A stretch of DNA of 64,000 bases from positions 23,235,901 to 23,299,900 of the forward strand of contig NC_088305.1 in the NCBI RefSeq assembly GCF_032854445.1, in the 5' to 3' direction. Source of the DNA: Liolophura sinensis. Taxonomy: Eukaryota; Mollusca; Polyplacophora; Chitonida; Chitonidae. The notes beneath the pieces were generated by a model. It did not search any database. It was given only the letters and a program-made list of their open reading frames with translations, and was not told the DNA's origin. Position 1 is the stretch's first letter; each line of letters begins with the position of its first letter. The position numbers and the translations under genes were made by a program. Of the stretch, positions 33,557 through 45,595 are shown in pieces.

Positions 33557-33592
33557 TACATGTATCATGCACGACATTTGTAAAGACATACA

Positions 33593-33664
33593 CACCATAC
33601 TGCTAGACGGCGTCGTATAAATGAAATATTCTTGAGTACGGCGTAAAACACCAATCAAATAAAT
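33593..33664 (+). repeat. SINE family 1, 5'-truncated copy
   Basis: The last ~70 bases of the element, from CCATACTGCTAGACGGCG to an AAATAAATA tail, inserted in the 37-bp array in the opposite orientation to its neighbour. Confidence 0.85.
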
Positions 33665-33843
33665 ACGCAATGATTGTAAAGACATACATGTATAATACGC
33701 AATGATTGTAAAGACATACATGTATAATACACAATGTTTGTAAAGACATAGGCATACATATATCATATACAATGTAACTAAGTAATACTCTATCACACTC
33801 ATGTGTATTTAAGGTGAGTATATCTGTGCAAACCAAAGTACAT

Positions 33844-34131
33844 TTATTTATTTATTTATTTATTTGTTTGATTTATTTTTACGCCATATTAAAAAATATT
33901 TCACTTATACCACGGCGCACAGCACAATAGTCGGACGAAACCGGGCAGCGCCTGCGGGAATCCCACGACCATTCACAGTTTGTTGACAGACTTTCCCACG
34001 TGCGGCCAGAGCGGAGGCCAGCATGAGCTGGACTTGAACTCACAGCCACCGCATTGGTGGTAGGTTCCTGGGTCATTGGGTCATTGTGCTGCGCTGGCGT
34101 GCTAATCCCGTCGGCCACGGAAGACTCAAGA
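33844..34131 (-). repeat. SINE family 1, full-length diverged copy
   Basis: A 10-bp duplication (CAAAGTACAT at 33834-33843 and 34132-34141) flanks a complete but clearly diverged element, older than the copy at 33293. Confidence 0.9.
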
Positions 34132-34949
34132 CAAAGTACATGTTTGACTGACAAATTACATGTGCATTGATCAGATGTAGATGTTATTACATTTAATGGT
34201 AAAACAACTTTCACTCCTTCTGATAATTAATTATAATTAAAATGAATTTTTATATATTTACATAGGGAAAAATACAAGAAACTACAAAATTCAGCTGCAC
34301 TGGCGTTTGTTAAATTAACGACATTTGCAATCTAAGGTTAGCAACCGAATAATTTTGTAAGAAAAGACAAAATATCGGGTAATACAAATTAAAAATACAT
34401 CAGTGTTTCTAACATAAAACAAATCAAAATCCTTTATTTTGTAAAGTCTTTTATAGTATGTTCAATTTGCCATAATCAGATTGGCTGAAAGTGGACTAAG
34501 AGACGGGATTACTCATGACAACGGTTGCATTACCGACCAGTAGAGATTGAGCCAATTCGCTGCAGTATGTCGATGATTTTGTGTTTAGTTTCAACTTTTC
34601 CGTAACTCCCTGCATCACATGTAACTGCTGGAGTTATCTCCCTTCATGTACTAAAGATTGTAAGGTGTCGATAGACCTTTTTTTCGGATGCGTTTGATAA
34701 AGCCGGAAATGTCTTGCGGTACCTTTTGGGTCGTATTATGCAATCTGCTTTCCTCGTTTCTAGGTAAATAGCAAAATAACATCTTGTTATGACCATAAAT
34801 AAACCCAGCAGTTTTGTTTTGTTGTGTTTAAACTTTATCATCCATAAAACAAAAACTAGTAAAGGCCTTAGACGGGACCGAGGTCATGATACCGAGGATA
34901 TCCAAAGAGGAAACTGGACAGATTATAACATAAAACACCATGGTGGCAA

Positions 34950-35520
34950 GTAGTAAACAGCACAGATGCTAGGAGAAGGAAACCTGGCAAAGATCAAGAG
35001 GAAACCAGACAGGTCCCATGAGGAAACCAGAGAGATCCCAGGTGGAAACTGTTAAGACCACCGGTGGAAACCCTACGGAGGCCAAGTGTACACTGGTCTT
35101 AACCCAAGAGACAGACGAGAAGAGCACAGGAGTGAACAAGAACTTGGATTGTCCCAAGAGGAAACAGGAGATATCCATGGAAGAATCAAGACAGAGCTCA
35201 GAAGGCTACCGGGACACGTCCAAAGATGAAACCAAACAGGGTCTAGGAGTGACTGGGACAAATCCAAAAGGAAAGAAAAGAGCGTCTAGGAGTAGCACGA
35301 CTGATCACAAGAGGAAACCAAACAGTGTTTAGGAGTGGATGGAGCACATCCCAAGAGGAAACCAAAGTTTGGAACAGCCGGAACAGATCCCGAGAGGAAA
35401 CCAATCAGAGTCTGGGAGTAACCGGGACAACTCCCATGAGGAATTGAACCCGAGGTTTAAAGTAATCGGGAATGATCTCAAGAGAAAATCAACCACAGAT
35501 TCGGAAATTCTGCGCAGACC
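34950..35520 (+). repeat. Degenerate GAGGAAACC minisatellite
   Basis: Spaced repeats of AGAGGAAACCAGACAG, CCAAGAGGAAACCAAACAG and similar, 25-50 bp apart. They resemble the SINE-derived minisatellite at 32560 and may share its origin. The open frames here are compositional. Confidence 0.65.
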
Positions 35521-35904
35521 TCAACGTAGATAAAATCATGTTCGAACGCAAATCCCAAATTTGAGACTCAATCATATGTAGTCATCTGGAATAAAATCTC
35601 GGTTTTACGGAGCACCTGCCACAGGGTCCTGTCCGCTTGATGTACATTCCTGTTTATTTGCATCACTGAAGAATTATATGAAAGACACCATGTGACAATC
35701 ATCTAGTCACACCAAAGTGACATCAGTCGAACAGTCATTAGTCATTTTAGCTTAGTAACAAGCCCATACTATATGTCGTTTATAGGGAATTTTGGTACAC
35801 TGCTGTACGACGCCAGTGGGAACAGAAGACCTCCAAACATATGACCAACGTCTTCCTTCATACTAGACGTAATTGAGAAGAAAACATAAAAATGATGCCA
35901 AAAT

Positions 35905-36382
35905 CAGCTGAAAGAAAACTTATTTGCAAGTACTGTCTTTAATATTCTCTTAGAGTTTTTCTTTCAGGAGAAAAAGGTATTTGAACAACTTTTTGTATGG
36001 CCACCTCTTGGTATATATCGTGTTTACACAATAATGTTCTAAATAAGGATGTGATGCATGTCTAATAAATTGATTTGAATGTAAATTTGTTGTTCACACC
36101 CAAACACATGCATTTAATCTGAATTATGATATTTATGAATACATTGAAAACATAAATATGTTGAACACATTTGTTTACTAAAAAGGTCAAATTCTAGCGC
36201 TAATATATTTATTAAACATGTGTTGAATGTTACATGTTCATTTATAACATTATTACGCAAAGACAATACATACCAAGAGGTGGTCCCAAATACAAGAATT
36301 ATATTTAAGTGTCTTTTTCTCGTAAAGGAAAAGCGAAGAAAGTATTAAAGACCACAATTAGCTTTTCTCACTCTTTCAGCTG
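35905..36382. repeat. Foldback element, ~190-bp imperfect arms
   Basis: CAGCTGAAAG at 35905 faces its reverse complement ending at 36382. Matching continues inward through CTTTAATA, GAGAAAAAG, GACCACCTCTTGGTAT (35998-36015 against 36268-36285), ATAATGTT and CATGTNTAATAAAT. The centre is near 36140. There is no coding content, as in a non-autonomous foldback or MITE-like element. Confidence 0.8.
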
Positions 36383-36389
36383 AACTTTG

Positions 36390-37640
36390 TGTAATTTTTA
36401 CAGAGCTGAGATCCATTGGCAAGGTTCCTTTCTACATATTCTGAAAGCTAATCTGGAAAGAATAAAGTATATGTCAGACTGAATGTTAACAAAAAAACGC
36501 ATTCAATGCGACTGTGACTTGAACAGTTTATTAAAATTTTAACAAAATAAGTTATACAAAACTATAGACGAAACCTTTGTACAATGCCATCAACAATTTC
36601 CCCCACGAAGTGCACTATCGGTGTGGATTTATTGGCTGCAATAAAAGTCAGCCATCTTGAATAAAGTAAAATATTTTTTAAAATCTACATATACATATCC
36701 CGGTGTCTGAGTGAGTGGCACGTGAACATCAAACTACATAAATTGCCCCTAGGAGTAGTTAGGAGTTATCACATATAGATATTTATAATATGCTGTGAAA
36801 TATAGTTACTACTACCCCCTGATCGCTCAAAGTGATACGGTGCACACGTAAAATGTACAATAGTTACTTTTAACCAGAAGCCAGAGAGTTATCAAACGTA
36901 GTTACCCTAATTTTTCTAAGATTTGGGACAGATATTGGTAGTGTTGAAAACAGAATATTACATTTCTGTACCAGCCTATTGGAAAGGTAAAGATAGGAGT
37001 ATGTTGTTCATTAGATGATCTAACCATGTGAGAAAAAAGAACTCAATACTGATGCTAGAATTACATATATATTTGCTAAAATGAGCAGACCAGGTGTCCC
37101 AAATTTTAGAGGAAACAGGACGCTGCTAACGTGTGGCCAGATACCCTTATTGGATGTAGCTACATTTAACGTGTGGGCCCTGACAGTTATAAGATGAAAC
37201 CATTTCTAACCCCTGCACACTGAAAGTTATTAGATGCGGTAAACTATCACTGTAAAATCTGTCAAGATCAAAGCTTTAGTACTTCACAACCCATAGGCAA
37301 CTTGAACAATCTATTTATATAATGGGTTATACATTATCCCTGTTGAAAACTAGCTCATTCATTTATTTGCAGATGGAAATATTTACAATAATATTAACGA
37401 AAAGTCATTCGTAGATTGCTTTTGGGCCATGTAATCCCTTTTGCACACTCAGCACACAGTATCGAAATGCTCATCTGATGGCTTTATGCTACAGTATTTT
37501 ACATATTGTTAAAGGTTTCTTGGTGAGAAATGGTGACACTGAACTGGATCCTGAGTCTAAATGGCACACATGCACATGGGTGTAAAGTGACACGACACGC
37601 GTGGTTCCCTGATGTTAGATTGTGATTCATGTGAACCACA
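36390..37640. other. Intergenic / possible 3' untranslated region, nothing else seen
   Basis: AT-rich, no exon recognised. The ASB-type gene reads leftwards into this stretch, so part of it is probably its 3' untranslated region. TTTATT near 37362 is one possible polyadenylation signal on the minus strand. Confidence 0.4.
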
Positions 37641-37906
37641 TGGTTGCTTAACGAGCTTCACTATACAGAAGGTGCACCACATTTACAGAGAAACTAGAGT
37701 CACCCCACGGTGTGGAACCTACTCGAGAAATACCTGAGGTCTTTGTGGAACCGAGGGTAGACAAAAAAATCAACTTTGTCTCTGCGATATTACAGATTGC
37801 TAAGTTGGAGCCGACAAACCCGATGTTATCTCCTCTGGCTGATGTAGTGATACTACTCAAATCAGGGTATTTTTTGTCTTTCGTGAGAAATGAACTACGC
37901 TACGCA

Positions 37907-39160
37907 TTATTTCTGCAGCGCCGGTGAATTACTTTCCGCCATCAACAAATAGTCCTTGATAAGATTCGGAATTGGGAGGTCTCCCACAGAGCACCAATAT
38001 GGCTTGGGGAGCGATTTCCATATGGCTTTTCGGCAGTGGCACTTGAGTGGATACGGTTTTGCCGCATGTTTCTTCAGATAAGAACGCACAGCTTCGTTAT
38101 CGTTCGTTAAAGACATGGTCGATCCCGACTGTCCTGGTAAAGGATGCAGCCGATAACCAACGCCGCTCTCAAATTCCATTCTATTCCAGTGATTGGTGAT
38201 ATCCTCCATGGAAATCGTGCAGCCAGCGTTCACAAGCAGCTGCACAACTTCAAAATTTTCCTGCTTCACGGCCAGTTCTAACGGATAGAGAGGGTCCAGA
38301 GCACGGTTTACCCGCCATTTTCTCTCCAGATCAGCTCCGGCTAAAATGAACAAGGAAACGATTGCGGGCTGGCCCACTTTGATGGCAACCATGAGCAACG
38401 CTACTCCATCCGAGTCAACAATTCCAACCGACGCTCCTGCCGAGAGAAGGACTTCAACGCACTTGGGGTTCATTGACAGTACGGCGTAGGACAGTGCTGT
38501 TTTTCCCAAGTCATCCTCTGCCGATATATCACTGGCTCTGTCCAGTAGAAACTTCACCATGTCCACATGTCCCCTACAAGCCGCTTTCATTAGCGGCGTC
38601 CGTCCGTTGTTGTCCTTGATCATCACAGTATCGCCGTGCTCCAGGAAGTATTTTAGACAGTCCAGGTGGCCGTACTCCACCGCGGCATCCAGCGGCCGTC
38701 CTTTGTCCCCACACATGCTGTACAAGTCACACTTAGGAGCCAGGATTTCCACCACGTTCAAGTGGCCTTCTTCTGCTGCCAAATATAAAGGTGTGATGCC
38801 TATGCAGTCGGGAATGTCCGGGTCGGAGATGTACTCCAACAACAGAGCCGTGATCTCCACATGGCCGTAAGAAGCTGCGAAGTGTAAAGCGGTGTCCTTA
38901 GCGGACCATCGCCTGCTTAAAGGGTCACAACCTCTCTCTAACAAGAGTTTCACGACATCAATGTGTCCCTCAACAACTGCGTACATAAGAGGCGTGTACC
39001 CAAATCGATCGGAGCATTCGACAGCGTCCAGGAGACGATTCACTATGGCCGCATGGCCCTTCTTGCTGGCCACCATCAGAGCGTTCTGTTTAAATTGATT
39101 GGATTCCGTCTGGCCAAGGCCACATTCCAGTAGAACGTCGACGATGTCGTAGAGATTCAC
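37907..39160 (-). CDS. Ankyrin-repeat and SOCS-box protein (ASB type), last exon
   Basis: The minus strand is open for 417 codons. About nine ankyrin repeats fill residues 25-335 (for example GYTPLMYAVVEGHIDVVKLL, GRTPLMKAACRGHVDMVKFL). The C-terminal 45 residues form a SOCS box: an elongin-BC box with L372, C376 and I380 (PLKCHCRKAI), and a Cullin-5 box LPIP at 395-398 followed by NLIKDYLL. ASB proteins are substrate receptors of Elongin BC-Cullin 5 ubiquitin ligases. The substrate is unknown. The frame has no ATG at its start: it begins GTGAATCTC directly after an acceptor-like CTTACAGCACAG, so this is a terminal exon and the 5' exons lie to the right, perhaps in the sequence gap. Confidence 0.88.
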   Translation of the reverse strand: MNLYDIVDVLLECGLGQTESNQFKQNALMVASKKGHAAIVNRLLDAVECSDRFGYTPLMYAVVEGHIDVVKLLLERGCDPLSRRWSAKDTALHFAASYGHVEITALLLEYISDPDIPDCIGITPLYLAAEEGHLNVVEILAPKCDLYSMCGDKGRPLDAAVEYGHLDCLKYFLEHGDTVMIKDNNGRTPLMKAACRGHVDMVKFLLDRASDISAEDDLGKTALSYAVLSMNPKCVEVLLSAGASVGIVDSDGVALLMVAIKVGQPAIVSLFILAGADLERKWRVNRALDPLYPLELAVKQENFEVVQLLVNAGCTISMEDITNHWNRMEFESGVGYRLHPLPGQSGSTMSLTNDNEAVRSYLKKHAAKPYPLKCHCRKAIWKSLPKPYWCSVGDLPIPNLIKDYLLMAESNSPALQK

Positions 39161-39162
39161 CT

Positions 39163-39799
39163 GTGCTGTAAGGTGTATGATAAACAGATCAATATGAAAT
39201 TCCTTGGAATTAATATAAGCTACTGAAGTAGATTTAAAATGGAGACCACCAGAGAGGCCATTACACCCAATGTGAACTAGTTCTGGTTTTACACCTGTAA
39301 GAATATGGCTTTACATGCACCAGGTTTTTGTTATTTATCAACCAGATGTTCTTTTACCCTTATCGATTCTTTCTTTTTCCGACCCTATGAGAAAAGTAAG
39401 GTATGTAGCGACATGTAATTGATGACTTTTTTATTTTGGCTACGAAAATTTCACAAATTAACAATGAGAGAAGAATTTTCCAAAAAAAAATCTACATAGA
39501 ATCTCAATAAAAATAATTGACAAAAAATACATTTTTAATTGATCGTTCTAAACATAGAGATTGATTTTGGCCCTTTTCAGTTTTCATTTTCTGTAAGGGG
39601 AAATAAAGAGACGTTTAGTTATCACAACGTGATTCTTGTGTTAGCATGGAATCATTGTAAACCAATTTACAATGGTACTTGCTATTGAGAATTAAGGCAA
39701 GCTGTTTGATGAAGACAAGCAGCAGTGACCGAGTGGAGTTGATACATATAGTATATAGTATAATCAGCGGGCTAGTTCAGCATCTGATCATGCTGGTTT
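39163..39799. other. Upstream of the ASB exon, no further exon found
   Basis: AT-rich sequence up to the N run. No minus-strand exon with a start codon and ankyrin similarity was seen, so the gene's 5' part is not identified. Confidence 0.4.
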
Positions 39800-39999
39800 N
39801 NNNNNNNNNNNNNNNNNNNNNNNNNNNNNNNNNNNNNNNNNNNNNNNNNNNNNNNNNNNNNNNNNNNNNNNNNNNNNNNNNNNNNNNNNNNNNNNNNNNN
39901 NNNNNNNNNNNNNNNNNNNNNNNNNNNNNNNNNNNNNNNNNNNNNNNNNNNNNNNNNNNNNNNNNNNNNNNNNNNNNNNNNNNNNNNNNNNNNNNNNNN
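39800..39999. other. Assembly gap (200 N)
   Basis: Exactly 200 N, a fixed-length scaffold gap whose true size is unknown. The sequence character changes across it: intergenic AT-rich on the left, a GC-richer virus-like remnant on the right. Confidence 0.99.
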
Positions 40000-42900
40000 G
40001 CCTAAAACAGCCCACACGTATGTCCGGATGGAATCATTCCAGCTGCGTGATTCCTTGGGATGTGTCGACAATGAACGACGCCCAAGCCTCCTCAGCGCCC
40101 TGCTCGATGTAGTCGACGTGGAGCGCTGTAGACTTTCTAGAGAACGACATCCTGGTCGGAACGAAGGGTCCCATCGGCAATGGGGCTGTAGCCCGATTCT
40201 CGTGATATAGAAATATGCCACTCCGAGGGCCGTGGATTCAACCCCCTGCCGCCTCCAGTATGTGTGCCGCAATCTACGCGGAATTCCCTACAAATCCTCT
40301 CATAGGCCCTCTCGTCGTAGGGGTTTTTGAATGGCACCCACGCTCTGTCTTGGGGCAGGGGGGCCTGGATCTCTTCCAAGATCCGGCCTAACTTGGTAAT
40401 ACACATGGAACGTGTACATGGCCCTTATTTCGTTGGTCCGGGGCGAGAAGATGGTCTTTTGCAGAGACGCCACAGCCCGTGGTTGCGCACCAGGACCGCG
40501 AAGTTCACTTGGTTCTGCCAGAATTGCATAGGATTGGTGTTCCAGGCCCGAACAATGATATTGCTGGTTATCTTTGGCAGCCGGTATACTTGGCCAATAC
40601 ATCTGTGAACTGGACCGGAAAGGCCTTCTTTTCATCGACGTAGATGTCAAAGCGCGTGAGCTGCTCTGCGTGGGTTGGATACTATGGAATGCCCCGGCTT
40701 TGTAAGTGGCCTCTCTATTGAACCTAAAAGCCTCGTTGTTCATCGTGGCTAAGATGTTCATTACATTGACTGGCATTCTAAAATGGGGCACAGCACACGG
40801 CTGCCTCATGCCCTTAACAACCTCGACGGCCGCCTTAAAACCGCCCTTTCGGCGAGATAACCATTCTACCCGGCCTGGGTGAATATCCCCTCCGGAGTGG
40901 GCTTCTTGCTTGATGGCAAAACATCTTGAAGTGCCAACGGGCTACTACAATGTCTGTAGCTGACAAGTGTATATTCCGCCCGCATTTGGTTTTCTTTGGA
41001 AATAATCAAGCTATGGGCCGCCTAGTCCTTACCCTCGCTAGAAATGCCATCATAACGCTCCTAGAACTTGCCCCCATCTTAGAGTTCTCCAACGGAATAT
41101 GCCTATAGAGAGGGCTGTGGAAGGTGATAAGCCATCTAACTTGGTCTCGCAAAAGAAGCCTTTCGTGCATTAAGATGAACTGAGCACCATCAGAAACGTG
41201 GGAATAACCTCTGGTTTCAGTGGCGGTTCCACACTACTTTAGGCCATCGCCGTGACTGGTGAAGGGGATTAACTGCGGGAAGACGGTTTCATTTCCCAAC
41301 CCACAGTACAAACCTTGCGCGCCGACTATATAACGCACTTGACCGTGGCGCTTTTAGATAATGACGGCAAGTATATGAATGTAGGGTACCTCAGTGCTAC
41401 CCTAGAAATACAATGAGTATGGTGCACGCAGCGGTCCAGGTCTGCGTGCCTGTCTTTAAACGACTTGGCTGATGTGTCGGAGTTCGAACTTCAAGGCCAG
41501 CAAGGTAAAATCTACGCCTTCCAGTTTCAAAGTGGCAAGTACAGCCGCAAAGAGATTACGGGGGAAGGGGGGGGGGGGGGGGGCAAGCAGAACCTGCCAC
41601 GTTTGCTTCCCGTGAAGATGTCTCATCCTCTGCAGAGCAAGAGCGCAGGTCGCCGTCTGAGGTGATTGAAGAACAAAAACTCTCATTAATTCGCCTTGAA
41701 GACCGCTTTGTTCTTACCAGAGCTCGCGACCACGATTGGTTGATAGATGTGAAGGTGACCCTGATGTCGGTCCAGACCACCTGGGCCGAGGTGAAAAAAG
41801 TTTTCAACTCCAGAGCCTCTTTCATGTCGTACGTACCAACCAGTGCCTGTCATATAGCTATGGAAGGAGGAGGTTACTTCACACTAACTGCGGCGCCGGG
41901 TTGTAGAGACCGTGCGTCTTAACGCGGCAAACCTATTTAATGACACACTACAAGAAACCCCTGGATCTATACTTATCTTCGACATCATACTTGGCACGGC
42001 CTCTCGTAGCACTACCAACTTGATTACCGGAGTGAAGCTAAAGTGACCTGCAGAGCGCGATGGAAAGGAGCTCAGAATTATGATCAAAATACAGGCCCAG
42101 GAGATACCAATCATCAAGAGCTCTCTCGAGGGTATACGAATCGGCATGGCGGAGACTTCAAATTTTGGGGTCATCTATTCCGGTATAAGACTTTGCCGCT
42201 TTCGTGTTAGTAGTCACGAGGACCATTTAGAGTTGTCCGACGTTATTGATTCGTAGGACGGACAATATGGGGACGACTGTACCCGACGATCACGGATGAA
42301 GACTCCTTACCGGCGATTACGGATGACCATCCCTTGGCCCCGACGATTATGGTTGAAAACCTCCCGACCGCGCCGCCGGAGAGCGTGGCGCACGCCCATC
42401 GTCTGCAGTATATCAGCGAAATACAGAATCAGCTTGAATCTGAGCGAGATCTCCGTCGGGCCTTGTACAAAAAGTACCGGCGCGGTGTCTTAGCTGCCGA
42501 GACTCTTGATTCGGCCATGCTCACGGCCGGTTTGGACTAGGTGTTGCAGGCGTGGGACTACTCTCAACAATAATTGCAGCCCTGCTGTCTTGGCCATGGA
42601 AGCTGCGGCCCTAGCTTGCGGTGTCTTAAATATCGCCGGAAAATTTGTTAGCCGCCGGCTTCACGCAAAGTCCAAGAAACATAACGATATACGGCTGCTG
42701 GATGAGGCCAAACTTAAAAGCATCCGTGCGCAGGTATCTAAGGCATTATCTGATGGTGTTTTTTGGACGTAGAGTTCAAGCAAGTCGTTCAGGAGCTCAA
42801 GAACTACTCTGATCTGAAGCAGGAGATACGCGCAAGGTCTCGTAAAGCATTTAACGCCGTAGAGATCGATGAAAGGACGAAAAAAACAGCTTATAGATCG

Positions 42901-43265
42901 CGGCCGAAAACTAGCTCGGCAAGAGCTGAAAAAAGCTATTTCCGAATGATGTTCTGGGGAGGGCCCCAAGGGAGGGTGCGGCCGAGGGTGGGCTAAAATG
43001 CTTATATCTTTCATGAAATGAGGCTGGGGTCCTCTATTTTCGTTCTGGGGAGGGCCCCCCAGGGAGGGTGCGCCAGAACCTATAGTGTGTATACTACCCC
43101 CAGAAGCAGGGAAGGGAATTGGGTGTTGGGAGCCTCTATTTGCCAACGGGTGGGTGCGCCAGAACCGGCGTTGTGTTTACTACTGGCGCTTATATCTTTT
43201 TACAAAATGAGGCTGGGAGCCTCTATTTGCCAAGGGGAGGGTGGTCCAGAACCTATACTCTGTAT
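40000..43265. mobile_element. Decayed virus-like element, possibly Polinton/Maverick-related
   Basis: GC-richer coding-like sequence on both strands. Recognisable parts are a minus-strand stretch near 40140-40410 with AYERICREFRVD and GLNPRPSEWH, and plus-strand stretches near 42330-42960 with RLQYISEIQNQL, RALYKKYRRG and LKQEIRARSRKAF. That charged, coiled-coil-like protein is one I associate with integrase-bearing virus-like elements of marine invertebrates. The element is clearly broken, with many interruptions, and incomplete; its left end is lost in the gap. Degenerate repeats (GGAGCCTCTATTTGCCAA) close it near 43020-43260. The family call is from memory and tentative. Confidence 0.45.
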
Positions 43266-43275
43266 ACTACTCTGT

Positions 43276-43436
<161 letters not shown>

Positions 43437-43518
43437 TGTGCTGTAATAACATCTCCCGTGCTGTAATAACATAGAATCGTGATCTATACTACTGCTTTTT
43501 AGCACGTAGTCTATAGGC

Positions 43519-45507
43519 ATGGAAGATGAAGAAGAAGACAACAGATACTTCGCGACGTCAACAGTGACTCGTGGAAAGCGCAGCAGAGGGCGATCTATCA
43601 GTACTGACAGAGACCAGGGGAAGAGGGCAAACCCGTCAGGTGACACACGGGAGAGACAGGTGAAATCTTTAACGTAGGTGTGTCTGCACTGGGTAGCCCC
43701 CCTGTACTCAGCTTAAACCCTGTTAAGTTTGGTACTGCACTCCAGCAGGCAGTGGGTGTTGTGAAGAAGCTGCAGTGTCGAGACTTGCTCATCACGTGTA
43801 ACAGTCATATTCAAGGGAAGAAATTGGCTAAAAGTAGATTCTATAATGGGGCGAGATGCTGTGTGCAGGGTTCAAACAAAAGCTTTCTCCAGAGGTGTAA
43901 TATATAATATATTGGGGAGTTACTGAGAGTGAAGTCCTGGGGGCAATGAAAAGTTTCAAGTCTGTAAAAGTTGAACGTATGACAAAAGGCAGGGAGAAAG
44001 TCCCCACGTCATGTATGCTGCTATATTTGATGATGTTAATGTCCCTGATGAGGTGGCCTTGGGTTTTGAGCATTTCCAGGTTAAACAATATATTCCCCCC
44101 TGTTATTCGATGCTTCCGTTGCCAACGTTCTAATCCTGTAGCTCCCGAATACCGTGGTAATCTGAGGTGCCCTCGATGCAGTGAAAGGCGTGAGTACAAA
44201 GATTGCCCTAACAGAATTTCCCCTAAGGGCAGCATATCGGGGTTGCCCAAAACTTAAAGAGGTTAATAAAGCCCAGTTTATTAGAGTTACGGAAAAAGTG
44301 TCTATCGCTGAGGCACTCAAAAGTGTGAGAGCCCAGGAAAGTGAGGACATGAATTTTTCATAGGATCCTGATTTTGACGAATCCATTTAGGATATCCCAG
44401 GTGGTGAAGAGCATGCAAAATATATGTAGCTCACAGTGTAGATCACACCCCCACAGAGACAAGTGTCTAAAAAAGCTAAAAATAGAGCACAGAATACAAG
44501 GCTGTATAAGGATATCATTGTGTTTAAGAGGACTAAAGCCCATGCCCAGAGGATTATAACAAGGGCACAAAAGGAGCACTGGCGTATGTTCTGTTCCAAC
44601 ATAAATCGTAACACATCTATTAAGAATGTATGGCAGCAGGTAAGAGCCATAAACGGGAAGAAGAAATCTGTGTGTGAAGTACTGTGACTAATGGTGTTTT
44701 ACACATTACGAATGTAGATAAATGTAATGTGCTAGCTGACAGCTTCTCATTTGTCTCCAGCTCTAGTAATTATAGCGAGGAGTTCATTACTCATAAGAAA
44801 CAGGTGGAAGAGGGACAAAGTTTTAATAACATCATGTTTGACGATATGCCCATTAATGAAAATGTTTCCCTGATGGAGCTTTAGCAGGTATTTAGTAGCA
44901 CCAAAGACTCCTCAACATGGGAAGATGGGATTAGCTACTCTATGGTTAAGCACCTCCCGAAAGCAGTCTCAGTGTGTTACTTTTGTTTTTTAACACCTTA
45001 TGGGCAAATATGAAAATTCCGGTTTCATGGAAAAAGCTGTTGTCATCCCAGTGCCAAAGCCTGGCAAAGATCCATCTATTTTGTTTTTCAAAGTGGTTTT
45101 AGGAAAGGTAGAAGTACTACAGACCACGTCGTCTCCCTTGAAACATCCATTAAGAGGTCATTTGCGAGTAAAGAATGTAAACTGGTAGCCTTTCTCCATA
45201 TCCGAAAGGCATATGATATGTTTTGGAGGTGTGGACTGTTAATTAAGATGAAGGGATTGGGTATTGAACGTAGGATGCTTGGTTGGGTGAAGGTCTTTCT
45301 CTCTAACCGCACAATGCAGGTTCGCACTGGTAACGACTTTTCACGGCCGGTTTCTGTTGAAAATGATACCCCACAAGGAAGCGTTTATCCCCAACACTGT
45401 TTAATATAGCCATCAACGATTTACCATCGGTCCTCAACCCAAACATAAAATGCTCCCTTTTTCCTGACGATAAGGCTATTGGTTTCAGTGCTAAGAATAT
45501 AAACATA

Positions 45508-45595
<88 letters not shown>

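Larger units (their letters stand above)
33245..33780 (+). repeat. ~37-bp tandem array interrupted by SINEs
   Basis: Units of ACAATGTTTGTAAAGACATA plus CATGTATAATAC-like sequence occur at 33255-33292, 33557-33592 and 33665-33770. Two SINE insertions split the array. Confidence 0.75.
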
